From: Pseudomonadota bacterium
Lineage (GTDB): Bacteria > Pseudomonadota > Gammaproteobacteria > Xanthomonadales > Xanthomonadaceae
Direction: 5' to 3'
Assembly (NCBI GenBank): GCA_023423855.1
Contig: JAFAEU010000220.1
Span: 1-21,728 of the forward strand
Length of the DNA: 21,728 bases
The notes under the pieces are model-generated. The model saw only the letters and a program-made list of their open reading frames with translations. It was not told the origin of the DNA and searched no databases. This document shows, in pieces, positions 1 through 7,990 of the stretch (position 1 is its first letter; each line of letters starts with the position of its first letter). The translations under genes were made by a program, and so were the position numbers.

Positions 1-466
1 GGCTGAAGCCGATGGCCACCATGCGAATGTCTGCGCCGGGATTCCCATCGAGCCAGACTTTCGCCTGCGTGACGAACTGGAGATACATCTCCTCCAGCCT
101 TGCCTCATAGGTGCGTCCCGAGATGAGGTCCCGCGTGCCGCCCAGTCCACCCTGAGTCCCGACACCTTCGACATAGCCGGCATGGATCGCCGACTCGCCC
201 CGGAGCCAGATCTCCCGTTTCGCGTGCTCCACGGTCTGGTCGTAGATCTGCGCGACGTTGGTCCGGTTCTCCGCTGCGTCTTTCAGTCGGCTGTTGCCGG
301 TACCGTCGAAGGCCGCCACGAACAATCGCTCTCCGGATCGACCCGCATCCACCAGCACGGGCGCCGTGAACGTGGCCAGTTCGCGACTGGCGCGGTCAAA
401 GCTCGCCAGATCCTCTTCCGTGGCCGGGTACGTCGCCACACCGTCGGGATGCCTTTCCCCACCCAT
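1..466 (-). CDS. Tle1/DUF2235-type phospholipase effector, N-terminal part (cut by left window edge)
   Basis: The visible 155 residues form the start of an alpha/beta-hydrolase. Residues about 47-60 contain FVAAFDGTGNS, the FDGTxN signature of the Tle1/DUF2235 family, followed by a GYVEGVGTQGG stretch. The last visible codons read AIGFS, and the cut codon begins with C, which fits the family's GFSRG nucleophile elbow; Ser155 would then be the catalytic serine. The family hydrolyses membrane phospholipids when delivered into rival bacteria by type VI secretion, and similar hydrolases are known as type IV effectors in xanthomonads. The C-terminal region that would show the delivery route (for example an XVIPCD domain) lies outside the window. 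The ATG at 466 is chosen because GGAGG sits six bases upstream and an in-frame TGA lies just beyond. The lipoprotein gene upstream ends 24 bases away, so the two are probably co-transcribed. Confidence 0.78.
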   Translation of the reverse strand, partial: MGGERHPDGVATYPATEEDLASFDRASRELATFTAPVLVDAGRSGERLFVAAFDGTGNSRLKDAAENRTNVAQIYDQTVEHAKREIWLRGESAIHAGYVEGVGTQGGLGGTRDLISGRTYEARLEEMYLQFVTQAKVWLDGNPGADIRMVAIGFS

Positions 467-490
467 CTCCAACCTCCATGTCGACCTGGA

Positions 491-1123
491 TCAGTAGGTC
501 TGATTCCAGGCAAGGACCAGGTCCCTGCGAAAATCACTGTGCGGATTTCCCGGCGTTCTCAGGGATTTCGTCGGGATGAACGCCCGCATGTAGACATTGA
601 TGGTTCGATCGTCCACTTCCAGCAGGATGTCCGGATTGAGGATCGACACGCCCTCGACAACATCCTCGCGGGGGACTTCATGCAAGATCAGCTGATCGCG
701 GAAGATCGCGGCGATATCGACTTCAGCCTCGTGCGCCGAGCCGTCCCGCGAACGCCAGCGCACGCGTGCCGGCGCCGGGAAGTTCATGACGCCGATGTAG
801 CCGGCCGGCATGTTCCCGCGGCTGTCGGGGTGGACATCCTCCACGGCGGGTTGCAGCACCTCGTCCGGTTCCGACAGATGCCGGAAACCGTTGTAGTCCA
901 CGATGCAGCCATAGGTCGAATGACTGAAAGCGCCAAAGTTGTGCTGCACGAACTTCAACGGCCAGTCGGCGACCGTGTTGTCGGGCCGCGCGGGCCCCTG
1001 CGATGGCACATCCTGTGTCGTCATTGCCATGCCCTGGCATCCGGTTGTCGCCAACGATGCGGCCATCACGGCCGCCACGATCGGACGCAGCGGCGTGCGT
1101 CCTGCGCCTGGTGTTCCGTCCAT
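491..1123 (-). CDS. Predicted lipoprotein, candidate immunity protein for the adjacent phospholipase effector
   Basis: This 210-residue protein has a basic N-terminus and a hydrophobic segment (about residues 14-27) ending at a lipobox-like ATTGC with Cys29, so it is probably exported and lipid-anchored facing the periplasm. The -3 position is Thr rather than the usual Leu, so the lipobox is slightly weak. The mature part has no catalytic motif that I recognise. Its location directly upstream of a Tle1-type phospholipase, on the same strand with a 24-base gap, is the standard arrangement for an immunity lipoprotein that neutralises the effector in the periplasm. It may be related to DUF3304-type lipoproteins, which often sit beside such effectors, but I cannot confirm this by eye. 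The ATG at 1123 is supported by GGAGG five bases upstream. The immunity role is inferred from context; the lipoprotein call is read from the sequence. Confidence 0.7.
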   Translation of the reverse strand: MDGTPGAGRTPLRPIVAAVMAASLATTGCQGMAMTTQDVPSQGPARPDNTVADWPLKFVQHNFGAFSHSTYGCIVDYNGFRHLSEPDEVLQPAVEDVHPDSRGNMPAGYIGVMNFPAPARVRWRSRDGSAHEAEVDIAAIFRDQLILHEVPREDVVEGVSILNPDILLEVDDRTINVYMRAFIPTKSLRTPGNPHSDFRRDLVLAWNQTY

Positions 1124-1291
1124 GCAAACCTCCGTGTCCGCGCCGGAACCGCGCGCGGGCTCCAGACGCGGACCTTAGCGTTCCGGGTGGACGGATTCAA
1201 ACCGGGCAGGTGGCATTCGGAAAGCTTCCGCGGCGAATCCGCGACGCATGCCACGCTTTGGGGATGGCGCTTTCCCGGCAACGGGACCGCC

Positions 1292-1894
1292 TCAAACCGT
1301 CCCGCGATTCCGCCCCATCCACGGCCGGTACCACTCGCGCAGCGCCGCGATGTCCGCGGCCATGTCGCCGCTGGTGGTGAACAGGGGGCCGATGCCGATG
1401 CGCTTCTCCGGATAGTGGAAGTACGCCGGCAGGATCGGTACCTGCGCCTCGTGCGCGATCTTCCAGAAGCCGCTCTTCCACTTCTCGACGCGCTTGCGCG
1501 TGCCCTCGGGCGTGAGCGCGTACCAGATGCGCTCGCTGCCGCGGATCATGTCGACCGCCTGCCCGACCGTGCCCTGCGGCGAACTGCGGTCGATCGGGAT
1601 CACGCCGAGCTTGCGCAGCAGCGGGCCCAGCGGCCACCAGAACAGCTGCGCCTTGCCCAGCACCTTCGCCTCGAAGCCGAGTGCGAGCTTGGCGGCGAAG
1701 CCCCAGATGCCGTCCCAGTTGGACGAATGCGGCGCCACGATCAGCACCAGCTTCGACACGTCCGGCAGCGGCCCGACCACGCGCCAGCCGCCGAGCCGCA
1801 GCACGCTGCGGCCGATCCAGCGGGTGAACGCATTGGGTTTCACGCGCGGCGCGCTGGGCGGCAGCGGCGGCACCACCTCGTTGCTTGCGGTCAT
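1292..1894 (-). CDS. PlsC-like lysophospholipid acyltransferase family protein
   Basis: The 200-residue protein carries the two hallmark motifs of glycerolipid acyltransferases: HSSNWD near residue 54 (the HX4D catalytic motif) and PEGTR near residue 127 (substrate phosphate binding). A tract with the pattern LGVIPIDRSS between them is also typical. The family transfers acyl chains to lysophosphatidic acid or related acceptors at the inner membrane. This copy is shorter than PlsC proper (about 240 residues) and resembles the stand-alone 1-acyl-glycerol-3-phosphate acyltransferase family proteins of unknown exact substrate. The ATG at 1894 is preceded by GGGAGG three bases away; the reading frame stays open further upstream but has no better start. 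The gene ends 168 bases before the effector-immunity pair and begins 34 bases after the end of arfB, so it could be the last gene of a truC-arfB transcript. Confidence 0.88.
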   Translation of the reverse strand: MTASNEVVPPLPPSAPRVKPNAFTRWIGRSVLRLGGWRVVGPLPDVSKLVLIVAPHSSNWDGIWGFAAKLALGFEAKVLGKAQLFWWPLGPLLRKLGVIPIDRSSPQGTVGQAVDMIRGSERIWYALTPEGTRKRVEKWKSGFWKIAHEAQVPILPAYFHYPEKRIGIGPLFTTSGDMAADIAALREWYRPWMGRNRGTV

Positions 1895-1928
1895 GCGCCT
1901 CCCACGCCGTGGCCGTCCCGATCCGGTT

Positions 1929-2333
1929 TCAGTCCCATTCGCGCCGGGTGCGCGACTGCTTGATCGTACTACGCTGGCGTTTCTCGCCCAGGCGCCGCTC
2001 TTTCGCGCCGCGCGACGGCTTCGTCGCGATCCGTTTCTTCGGCGCGTGCAGGCCGCTTTCGATGAACGCCCGCAGCCGTTCGCGCGCATCCTCGCGGTTG
2101 CGCTCCTGGGTGCGGAAGCGCTGCGCCTGGATCACCAGCACGCCGTCGGCGGTCACGCGCCGGTCGCGCCTGGCCAGCAGGCGCGCGCGCACCGGCTCGG
2201 GCAGTGACGGCGAGCCGGCCACGTCGAAGCGCAGCTCGACCGCGGTGGCGACCTTGTTGACGTTCTGCCCGCCGGCGCCGCTGGCGCGGACGAAGCGTTC
2301 GACCAGTTCGTCCTCGGGAATCGCGATGCTCAT
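1929..2333 (-). CDS. arfB: Alternative ribosome-rescue factor ArfB (peptidyl-tRNA hydrolase, GGQ domain)
   Basis: The 134-residue protein has the release-factor catalytic signature SGAGGQNVNK, with the GGQ at residues 21-23, which hydrolyses peptidyl-tRNA in the ribosomal A site. The C-terminal 35 or so residues are highly basic (many Lys and Arg), matching the ArfB/YaeJ tail that enters the empty mRNA channel of ribosomes stalled without a stop codon. The length is close to that of E. coli YaeJ. The start ATG at 2333 overlaps the truC stop as ATGA, so translation is probably coupled to truC. There is no codon-recognition domain as in RF1/RF2, which separates it from those factors. Confidence 0.95.
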   Translation of the reverse strand: MSIAIPEDELVERFVRASGAGGQNVNKVATAVELRFDVAGSPSLPEPVRARLLARRDRRVTADGVLVIQAQRFRTQERNREDARERLRAFIESGLHAPKKRIATKPSRGAKERRLGEKRQRSTIKQSRTRREWD

Positions 2334-3028
2334 GCCGGCGATTGTAGGGCCGGGCCGAACAGCGCCAGCGCCTTCGAGAACGCCGCGTCCGGCGGCGCCT
2401 CCACCACCAGGCGTCCTCCGCCCTGCGGATGCGGGAACGCCAGCCGCTGCGCGTGCAGGAGCATGCGGTGGATGCCGAGCATCCGGAAGCTGCGGTTGTG
2501 GCGGCCGTCGCCGTGGCTGGTGTCGCCGATCAGGTGGTGCGAGGCGTGCTTGAGGTGGCGGCGGATCTGGCGGAAGCGGCCGGTCTGCGGCATCGCGCGC
2601 AGCAGCGCATAGCGTGAGGTGGGGAAGCCCGTCGAGGGCAGGTCCAGTTCGCAGGTGGCCAGCCGTTCGAAGTGCGTCAATGCCGGCTTCTTCAGTGGCT
2701 TGCCGGGGCCGCCGTCGAGCGGATGGTCGATCGTGAGGCGTTCGGCCGGCCAGCCGCGGCAGACGGCGAGGTAGTGCTTTTCGACCTCGCCCGACATCAG
2801 CATCTTGCCGAGCGCGGAGGCGGTGTCGCGATCGAAGGCCAGCAGCAGGCAGCCGCTGGTAGCGCGGTCGAGGCGGTGGACGAGGAAGATCGGGCGGCCG
2901 AACTGTTCGCGCAGGCGGTCGGCGAGGAAGTCGTCCTCGCCGCGCGCGAGCGCGCTGTCGTGCACCATCAGGCCGGCGGGCTTGTCGACGACGGCGAGCC
3001 ACGCATCCACGTACAGTACCTGGATCAT
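2330..3028 (-). CDS. truC: tRNA pseudouridine(65) synthase TruC (RluA family)
   Basis: The 232-residue protein is an RluA-family pseudouridine synthase. HRLDRATSG at about residues 50-58 holds the catalytic aspartate. The pattern GRFRQIRRHLKH followed by IGDTSHGDGRHNR closely follows E. coli TruC, which makes pseudouridine 65 in certain tRNAs, and the N-terminal MIQVLYVDxWLAVVxKPAG also aligns with TruC. No S4 domain is present, as expected for TruC. The ATG at 3028 is chosen by alignment with the E. coli N-terminus; the upstream extension only translates an intergenic palindrome. The ribosome-binding site is weak. The stop overlaps the arfB start, giving a truC-arfB coupled pair. Confidence 0.94.
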   Translation of the reverse strand: MIQVLYVDAWLAVVDKPAGLMVHDSALARGEDDFLADRLREQFGRPIFLVHRLDRATSGCLLLAFDRDTASALGKMLMSGEVEKHYLAVCRGWPAERLTIDHPLDGGPGKPLKKPALTHFERLATCELDLPSTGFPTSRYALLRAMPQTGRFRQIRRHLKHASHHLIGDTSHGDGRHNRSFRMLGIHRMLLHAQRLAFPHPQGGGRLVVEAPPDAAFSKALALFGPALQSPA

Positions 3029-3080
3029 CCGTGTTGACAGATCCTGTTCTCCGACAGAGCGATGTTTGATGTTGTATGAG

Positions 3081-3158
3081 ATGTCATCCCGAGCGCAGCG
3101 AGGGATCTGCCTTTCCCGCGCGCGGACAGAAGATCCCTCGCTGCGCTCGGGATGACAT
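3081..3158. repeat. Perfect long palindromic repeat element (28-bp arms, 22-base spacer)
   Basis: Bases 3081-3108 and 3131-3158 are exact inverted copies of each other (outer end ATGTCATCCCGAGCG, inner end GAGGGATCT). A related copy lies at 7648-7734. Elements of this kind, whose accidental translation gives CHPERSEGS-like and PRCARDD-like peptides, are common intergenic repeats in many proteobacterial genomes. It lies between truC and the sialidase-like gene, both on the minus strand, and could form a strong hairpin in RNA or a cruciform in DNA. Confidence 0.9.
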
Positions 3159-3214
3159 CGGGGAGACATCGGCTCGGAATGGCATTGGCTGGAATCAGGT
3201 CCCCGGTGCTCTCG

Positions 3215-4528
3215 TCATTCACCGCGCACGACGCGCACGCCCTTGAGGTTCGGCACGCCGTTGGCGACGTCGGTCCAGGCGACGAAGGCCACGCCGTCCA
3301 CCACCGCGAGCTGCGGGAAGCCGGTGCCGCGGCCTTCGCCGCCCACCTTCGCCACTTCGATGCGTTCGTATTCGGTGGACAGGTCGTGGCTGCGCCGCGA
3401 CAGCCACAGCGACTGGCGCCCGCCCTCCTCGCGCAGCCACAGCGCCCAGGCCTGCTGCGCATCGAGCGCGAGCGCGATGCGCCCCAGCACCGCGTCGCCG
3501 CTGTCGAGCGACACCGGCGTGGCGAAACCGTCGCCGGCGTCGCTGCTGGCGGCAAGCCGCACTTCCGGCACGCCGGCCGCCTCGGTGTACCAGCCGGCCA
3601 CGACTGCGTCGCCCAGCGCCGCGACGTCGGGGCCGTTGACCGGGCAGGCGGGCATGATCCAGCCGTCGGCATGCACCGGCTTCGGCACGCTCCACGCACC
3701 GCCGTCGAAGCGCGTGGCGAGGATGTCGCGCACCTCGTCCTCGCTGCGCCCGCGGTAGACCAGCAGCGGGCCCTTCGCCGTCACCGCGACCGCGGTCTGG
3801 CAGCAGTCGCAGACGCGCGCGTCGATCTCGGCCTCGACGCTGCGCTGCAGGTCGGCGTCGAACAGCGCGGCGCGCAGCGTCATCGCGACCGCGCCGCCGG
3901 CATGTCCTGCGTGGCCGTCGTGCCCGCCACCGCCGGTGTTGCGTCCGTCCAGCCAGGCGACACCGAGCGCATTCGCACCCTGCGCCCACATCGACACGAA
4001 GCCGTGCTCGCTGCGGGTGCCGTCGTCGTGCGGCATCACCGGCGCCGCCCAGTTCGCGCCGCCATCGCGCGAGCGCGTCAGCACCACGTCGTAGGCGTAG
4101 GGCGCCTCGCCGCTCTTCTGCAGCCAGTGCGCCCACAGCGCGCCGTCGGGCGTGGCCGCCATGTGCGGCACGTCGGCCCAGTTGACGAACATGCTGTTGC
4201 CCACGGCGATGGTGGTCATCGCGTGCATCCAGCGGCCCCAGGCCGGTTCGTAGCTGCTGAACTGGTAGATGTGGCGGCGGCCCTTCTGCGAGTTGATCCA
4301 GCCCAGCAGCAGCTTGCCGTCGGGCGTGACGGCGAGGCTGGGCGAGGCCGATCCCGGCAGGGTGCTGGGCAGTGCCCAGGCCTCGATGCGGCTGGGGGCG
4401 GACACGTCGGCGGTGGCGGCAGGCGCGGATGCGGTGTCGCCGTCGCTGCCGCCGCAGCCGGCCAGCGCCAGTGCGGCGGCCAACAGCGGGGCCTGGAATG
4501 CCTGTCGGATCATCGGTTGGTTGTGCAT
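3215..4528 (-). CDS. Exo-alpha-sialidase-like (BNR/beta-propeller) lipoprotein
   Basis: The 437-residue protein begins with a signal sequence ending in LALAGC, with lipobox Cys25, so it should be a lipoprotein. A Ser/Ala/Gly-rich linker follows. The body has repeated motifs of the type SxDGGxxW (for example SRDGGANWAAP near residue 155) and recurring WxD and AWTD-like strands, which indicate a sialidase-fold beta-propeller. Similar proteins are usually annotated as exo-alpha-sialidase, but I cannot identify the Arg triad or Tyr/Glu nucleophile pair, so enzymatic activity is uncertain. Two cysteine motifs, CDCC (about residues 239-242) and ACPVNGP (about residue 293), and a Gly/His-rich loop near residues 198-211 are distinctive. 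The ATG at 4528 is selected because GGGAGG lies eight bases upstream. The gene is transcribed away from the DUF2007 gene. Confidence 0.75.
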   Translation of the reverse strand: MHNQPMIRQAFQAPLLAAALALAGCGGSDGDTASAPAATADVSAPSRIEAWALPSTLPGSASPSLAVTPDGKLLLGWINSQKGRRHIYQFSSYEPAWGRWMHAMTTIAVGNSMFVNWADVPHMAATPDGALWAHWLQKSGEAPYAYDVVLTRSRDGGANWAAPVMPHDDGTRSEHGFVSMWAQGANALGVAWLDGRNTGGGGHDGHAGHAGGAVAMTLRAALFDADLQRSVEAEIDARVCDCCQTAVAVTAKGPLLVYRGRSEDEVRDILATRFDGGAWSVPKPVHADGWIMPACPVNGPDVAALGDAVVAGWYTEAAGVPEVRLAASSDAGDGFATPVSLDSGDAVLGRIALALDAQQAWALWLREEGGRQSLWLSRRSHDLSTEYERIEVAKVGGEGRGTGFPQLAVVDGVAFVAWTDVANGVPNLKGVRVVRGE

Positions 4529-4620
4529 GAAGGTTGCCTCCCGTTCCGCCATTGTCCCGCTTCAGTGCCCTCTCCGCCGCGGCTCCTGTCGCGGCTGCCT
4601 TCCCGTTCCAGTTCCCTTTA

Positions 4621-4650
4621 CCGTCATCCCGGCGAAAGCCGGGATGACGG
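4621..4650. repeat. Short perfect hairpin repeat, 13-bp stem with GAAA loop
   Basis: Bases 4621-4633 and 4638-4650 are exact inverted repeats around a GAAA tetraloop (CCGTCATCCCGGC on the left). It belongs to the same GTCATCCCGGCGAAAGCCGGG-type intergenic palindrome family as the arms at 7805-7904. It lies in the divergent gap between the sialidase-like lipoprotein and the DUF2007 gene. There is no T-run on either side, so a simple terminator is unlikely. Confidence 0.85.
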
Positions 4651-4782
4651 CAAGAGCGCCGGAATGGCGATGACGATGCTCGCCGGAAGACTCTCGGCAC
4701 CGCAACGGCGACGCCGTTTCCCGCGATGTGCCGCACTAGCGTAGCCTGTCAGCCAACCACAGGCATCCGTACCGCATTGCGC

Positions 4783-5160
4783 ATGTTCACCACCGTCGCC
4801 AGCTATCTCGATCCGGTCGAAGCGCAGATCGCGCGCGGCCTGCTCGTGGCCGAGGGCATCGACGCGCACATCGGCGACGAGCACCTGGCCATCGCCAACT
4901 GGGAATGGCGACTGGCGATCGGCGGCACCCGCGTGCGCGTGGCCGACGCGGACGCGACGCGTGCACGCGCCATCCTGCAGGCGATGGAGGCCGGCGAGTA
5001 CGCGATCGACGACGAGGCCGCGCCCGCCGATGCGCAGCTGCGCGCGCCCGATCGCGAGTCGGCGTCCAGCCGGCTGGCGTGGCTGGCGCTGATCCTGCTG
5101 AACGTCCCGCTGCCGTGGCGGCGGCGCAATGTGGGTCCTGCGGTGGTGCGCGACGCCTGA
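4783..5160 (+). CDS. DUF2007 domain protein (putative signal-transducing protein)
   Basis: The 125-residue protein starts with the DUF2007 pattern: aromatic/Thr start, [21 protein letters not shown], then [11 protein letters not shown] and a short beta-hairpin reading [18 protein letters not shown]2007 domains are small alpha/beta folds related to PII-like ferredoxin folds, with no established biochemical role. The domain ends near residue 70; the rest is acidic, then hydrophobic ([16 protein letters not shown]), possibly one membrane-associated helix. The ATG at 4783 is chosen because the domain begins there; the frame upstream is open to 4726 but unlike coding sequence. It lies 113 bases before tex on the same strand. 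Confidence 0.82.
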   Translation: MFTTVASYLDPVEAQIARGLLVAEGIDAHIGDEHLAIANWEWRLAIGGTRVRVADADATRARAILQAMEAGEYAIDDEAAPADAQLRAPDRESASSRLAWLALILLNVPLPWRRRNVGPAVVRDA

Positions 5161-5273
5161 GCGCCGGCGACCCTGACCCCGGTTTTGCCACGCCTGTCAA
5201 CGGGTTCCGGCGCGCGCCCGCGGTTGCCACAATCGCGCTTCCGCGGCGCGACGCCGCACGCAGTATCGACGAC

Positions 5274-7625
<2,352 letters not shown>

Positions 7626-7647
7626 GCCGGTCTTCCGGGTACACACA

Positions 7648-7734
7648 ATGTCATCCCGACTCCGGCGAAAGCCGGGGGAGGGATCTGCTCACCCTCTCCG
7701 GACAGTAGATCCCTCGCTCCGCTCGGGATGACAT
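7648..7734. repeat. Palindromic repeat element, diverged sibling of the 3081-3158 copy
   Basis: The outer 12 bases (7648-7659 and 7723-7734) and the inner blocks AGGGATCT (7679-7686) and AGATCCCT (7707-7714) are inverted repeats with the same order as in the 3081-3158 element. The left arm carries a different middle block containing its own small CCGGC-gaaa-GCCGG hairpin (near 7662-7675), so it looks like a mosaic of the two palindrome families seen in this window. Confidence 0.85.
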
Positions 7735-7804
7735 CCTGTTGGATGCCGCGAAGAGCACACCCCAACCCGCGCTGTCCTGCGGACGATGGGATCCTGAAAA
7801 TGTC

Positions 7805-7904
7805 GTCATCCCAGCGCAAGCCGGGATCCATTTTGCTTTTTTCATTCTCGATATTTGCGGTAAGAATCAACAGCAAAATGGATTCCGGCTTTCGCCGGAA
7901 TGAC
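7805..7904. repeat. Imperfect inverted repeat element (33-bp arms, 34-base AT-rich spacer)
   Basis: Bases 7805-7837 and 7872-7904 are inverted copies with four mismatches. The outer end begins GTCATYCC and the inner end is ATTTTGCT/AGCAAAAT. The spacer is AT-rich and unlike the surrounding sequence. The right arm contains the CCGGC-TTTC-GCCGG core shared with 4621-4650. Accidental translation gives the familiar intergenic peptide pattern with SGFRRNDE. The layout resembles a non-autonomous palindromic repeat flanking a spacer. Confidence 0.85.
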
Positions 7905-7907
7905 GAG

Positions 7908-7990
7908 CAAAAAAGCGGGCGCGTTCGGTAGTAGTCAGCGACGACCCACGCGATGCGCAGGTTCACCGACAACGCCCGTCGCGCCCGCTT
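7908..7990 (-). terminator. Likely rho-independent terminator of the diguanylate cyclase transcript
   Basis: Read on the minus strand, AAGCGGGCGCG (7990-7980) overlaps the stop codon and is matched 56 bases later by CGCGCCCGCTT (7923-7913), which runs directly into a stretch of T residues (TTTTTT, 7914-7909). The 11-bp perfect stem followed by a T-run is terminator-like, although the loop is long and may fold on itself. Confidence 0.55.

Larger units (their letters stand above)
7626..7989. other. Gene-free convergent intergenic region between tex and the diguanylate cyclase
   Basis: I see no credible gene in these 364 bases. They hold two palindromic repeat elements (7648-7734 and 7805-7904) and a likely terminator of the minus-strand gene (7908-7990). 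Because both flanking genes end here, the hairpins probably also stop transcription from either side. Confidence 0.8.

Noticed and set aside
182..1963. A plus-strand open frame of 593 codons across the first three genes
   Set aside because: Arg/His-rich translation without motifs; it spans intergenic gaps and opposes genes with good ribosome-binding sites and family motifs.
3028..3169. N-terminal extension of TruC reaching into the palindrome
   Set aside because: The added residues are only the translation of the intergenic repeat (the CHPERSEGS-like peptide), and TruC homologs start at the Met at 3028.
4621..4650. Hairpin considered as an intrinsic terminator
   Set aside because: It lies between divergent gene starts and has no T-run on either side; it matches the repeat family instead.
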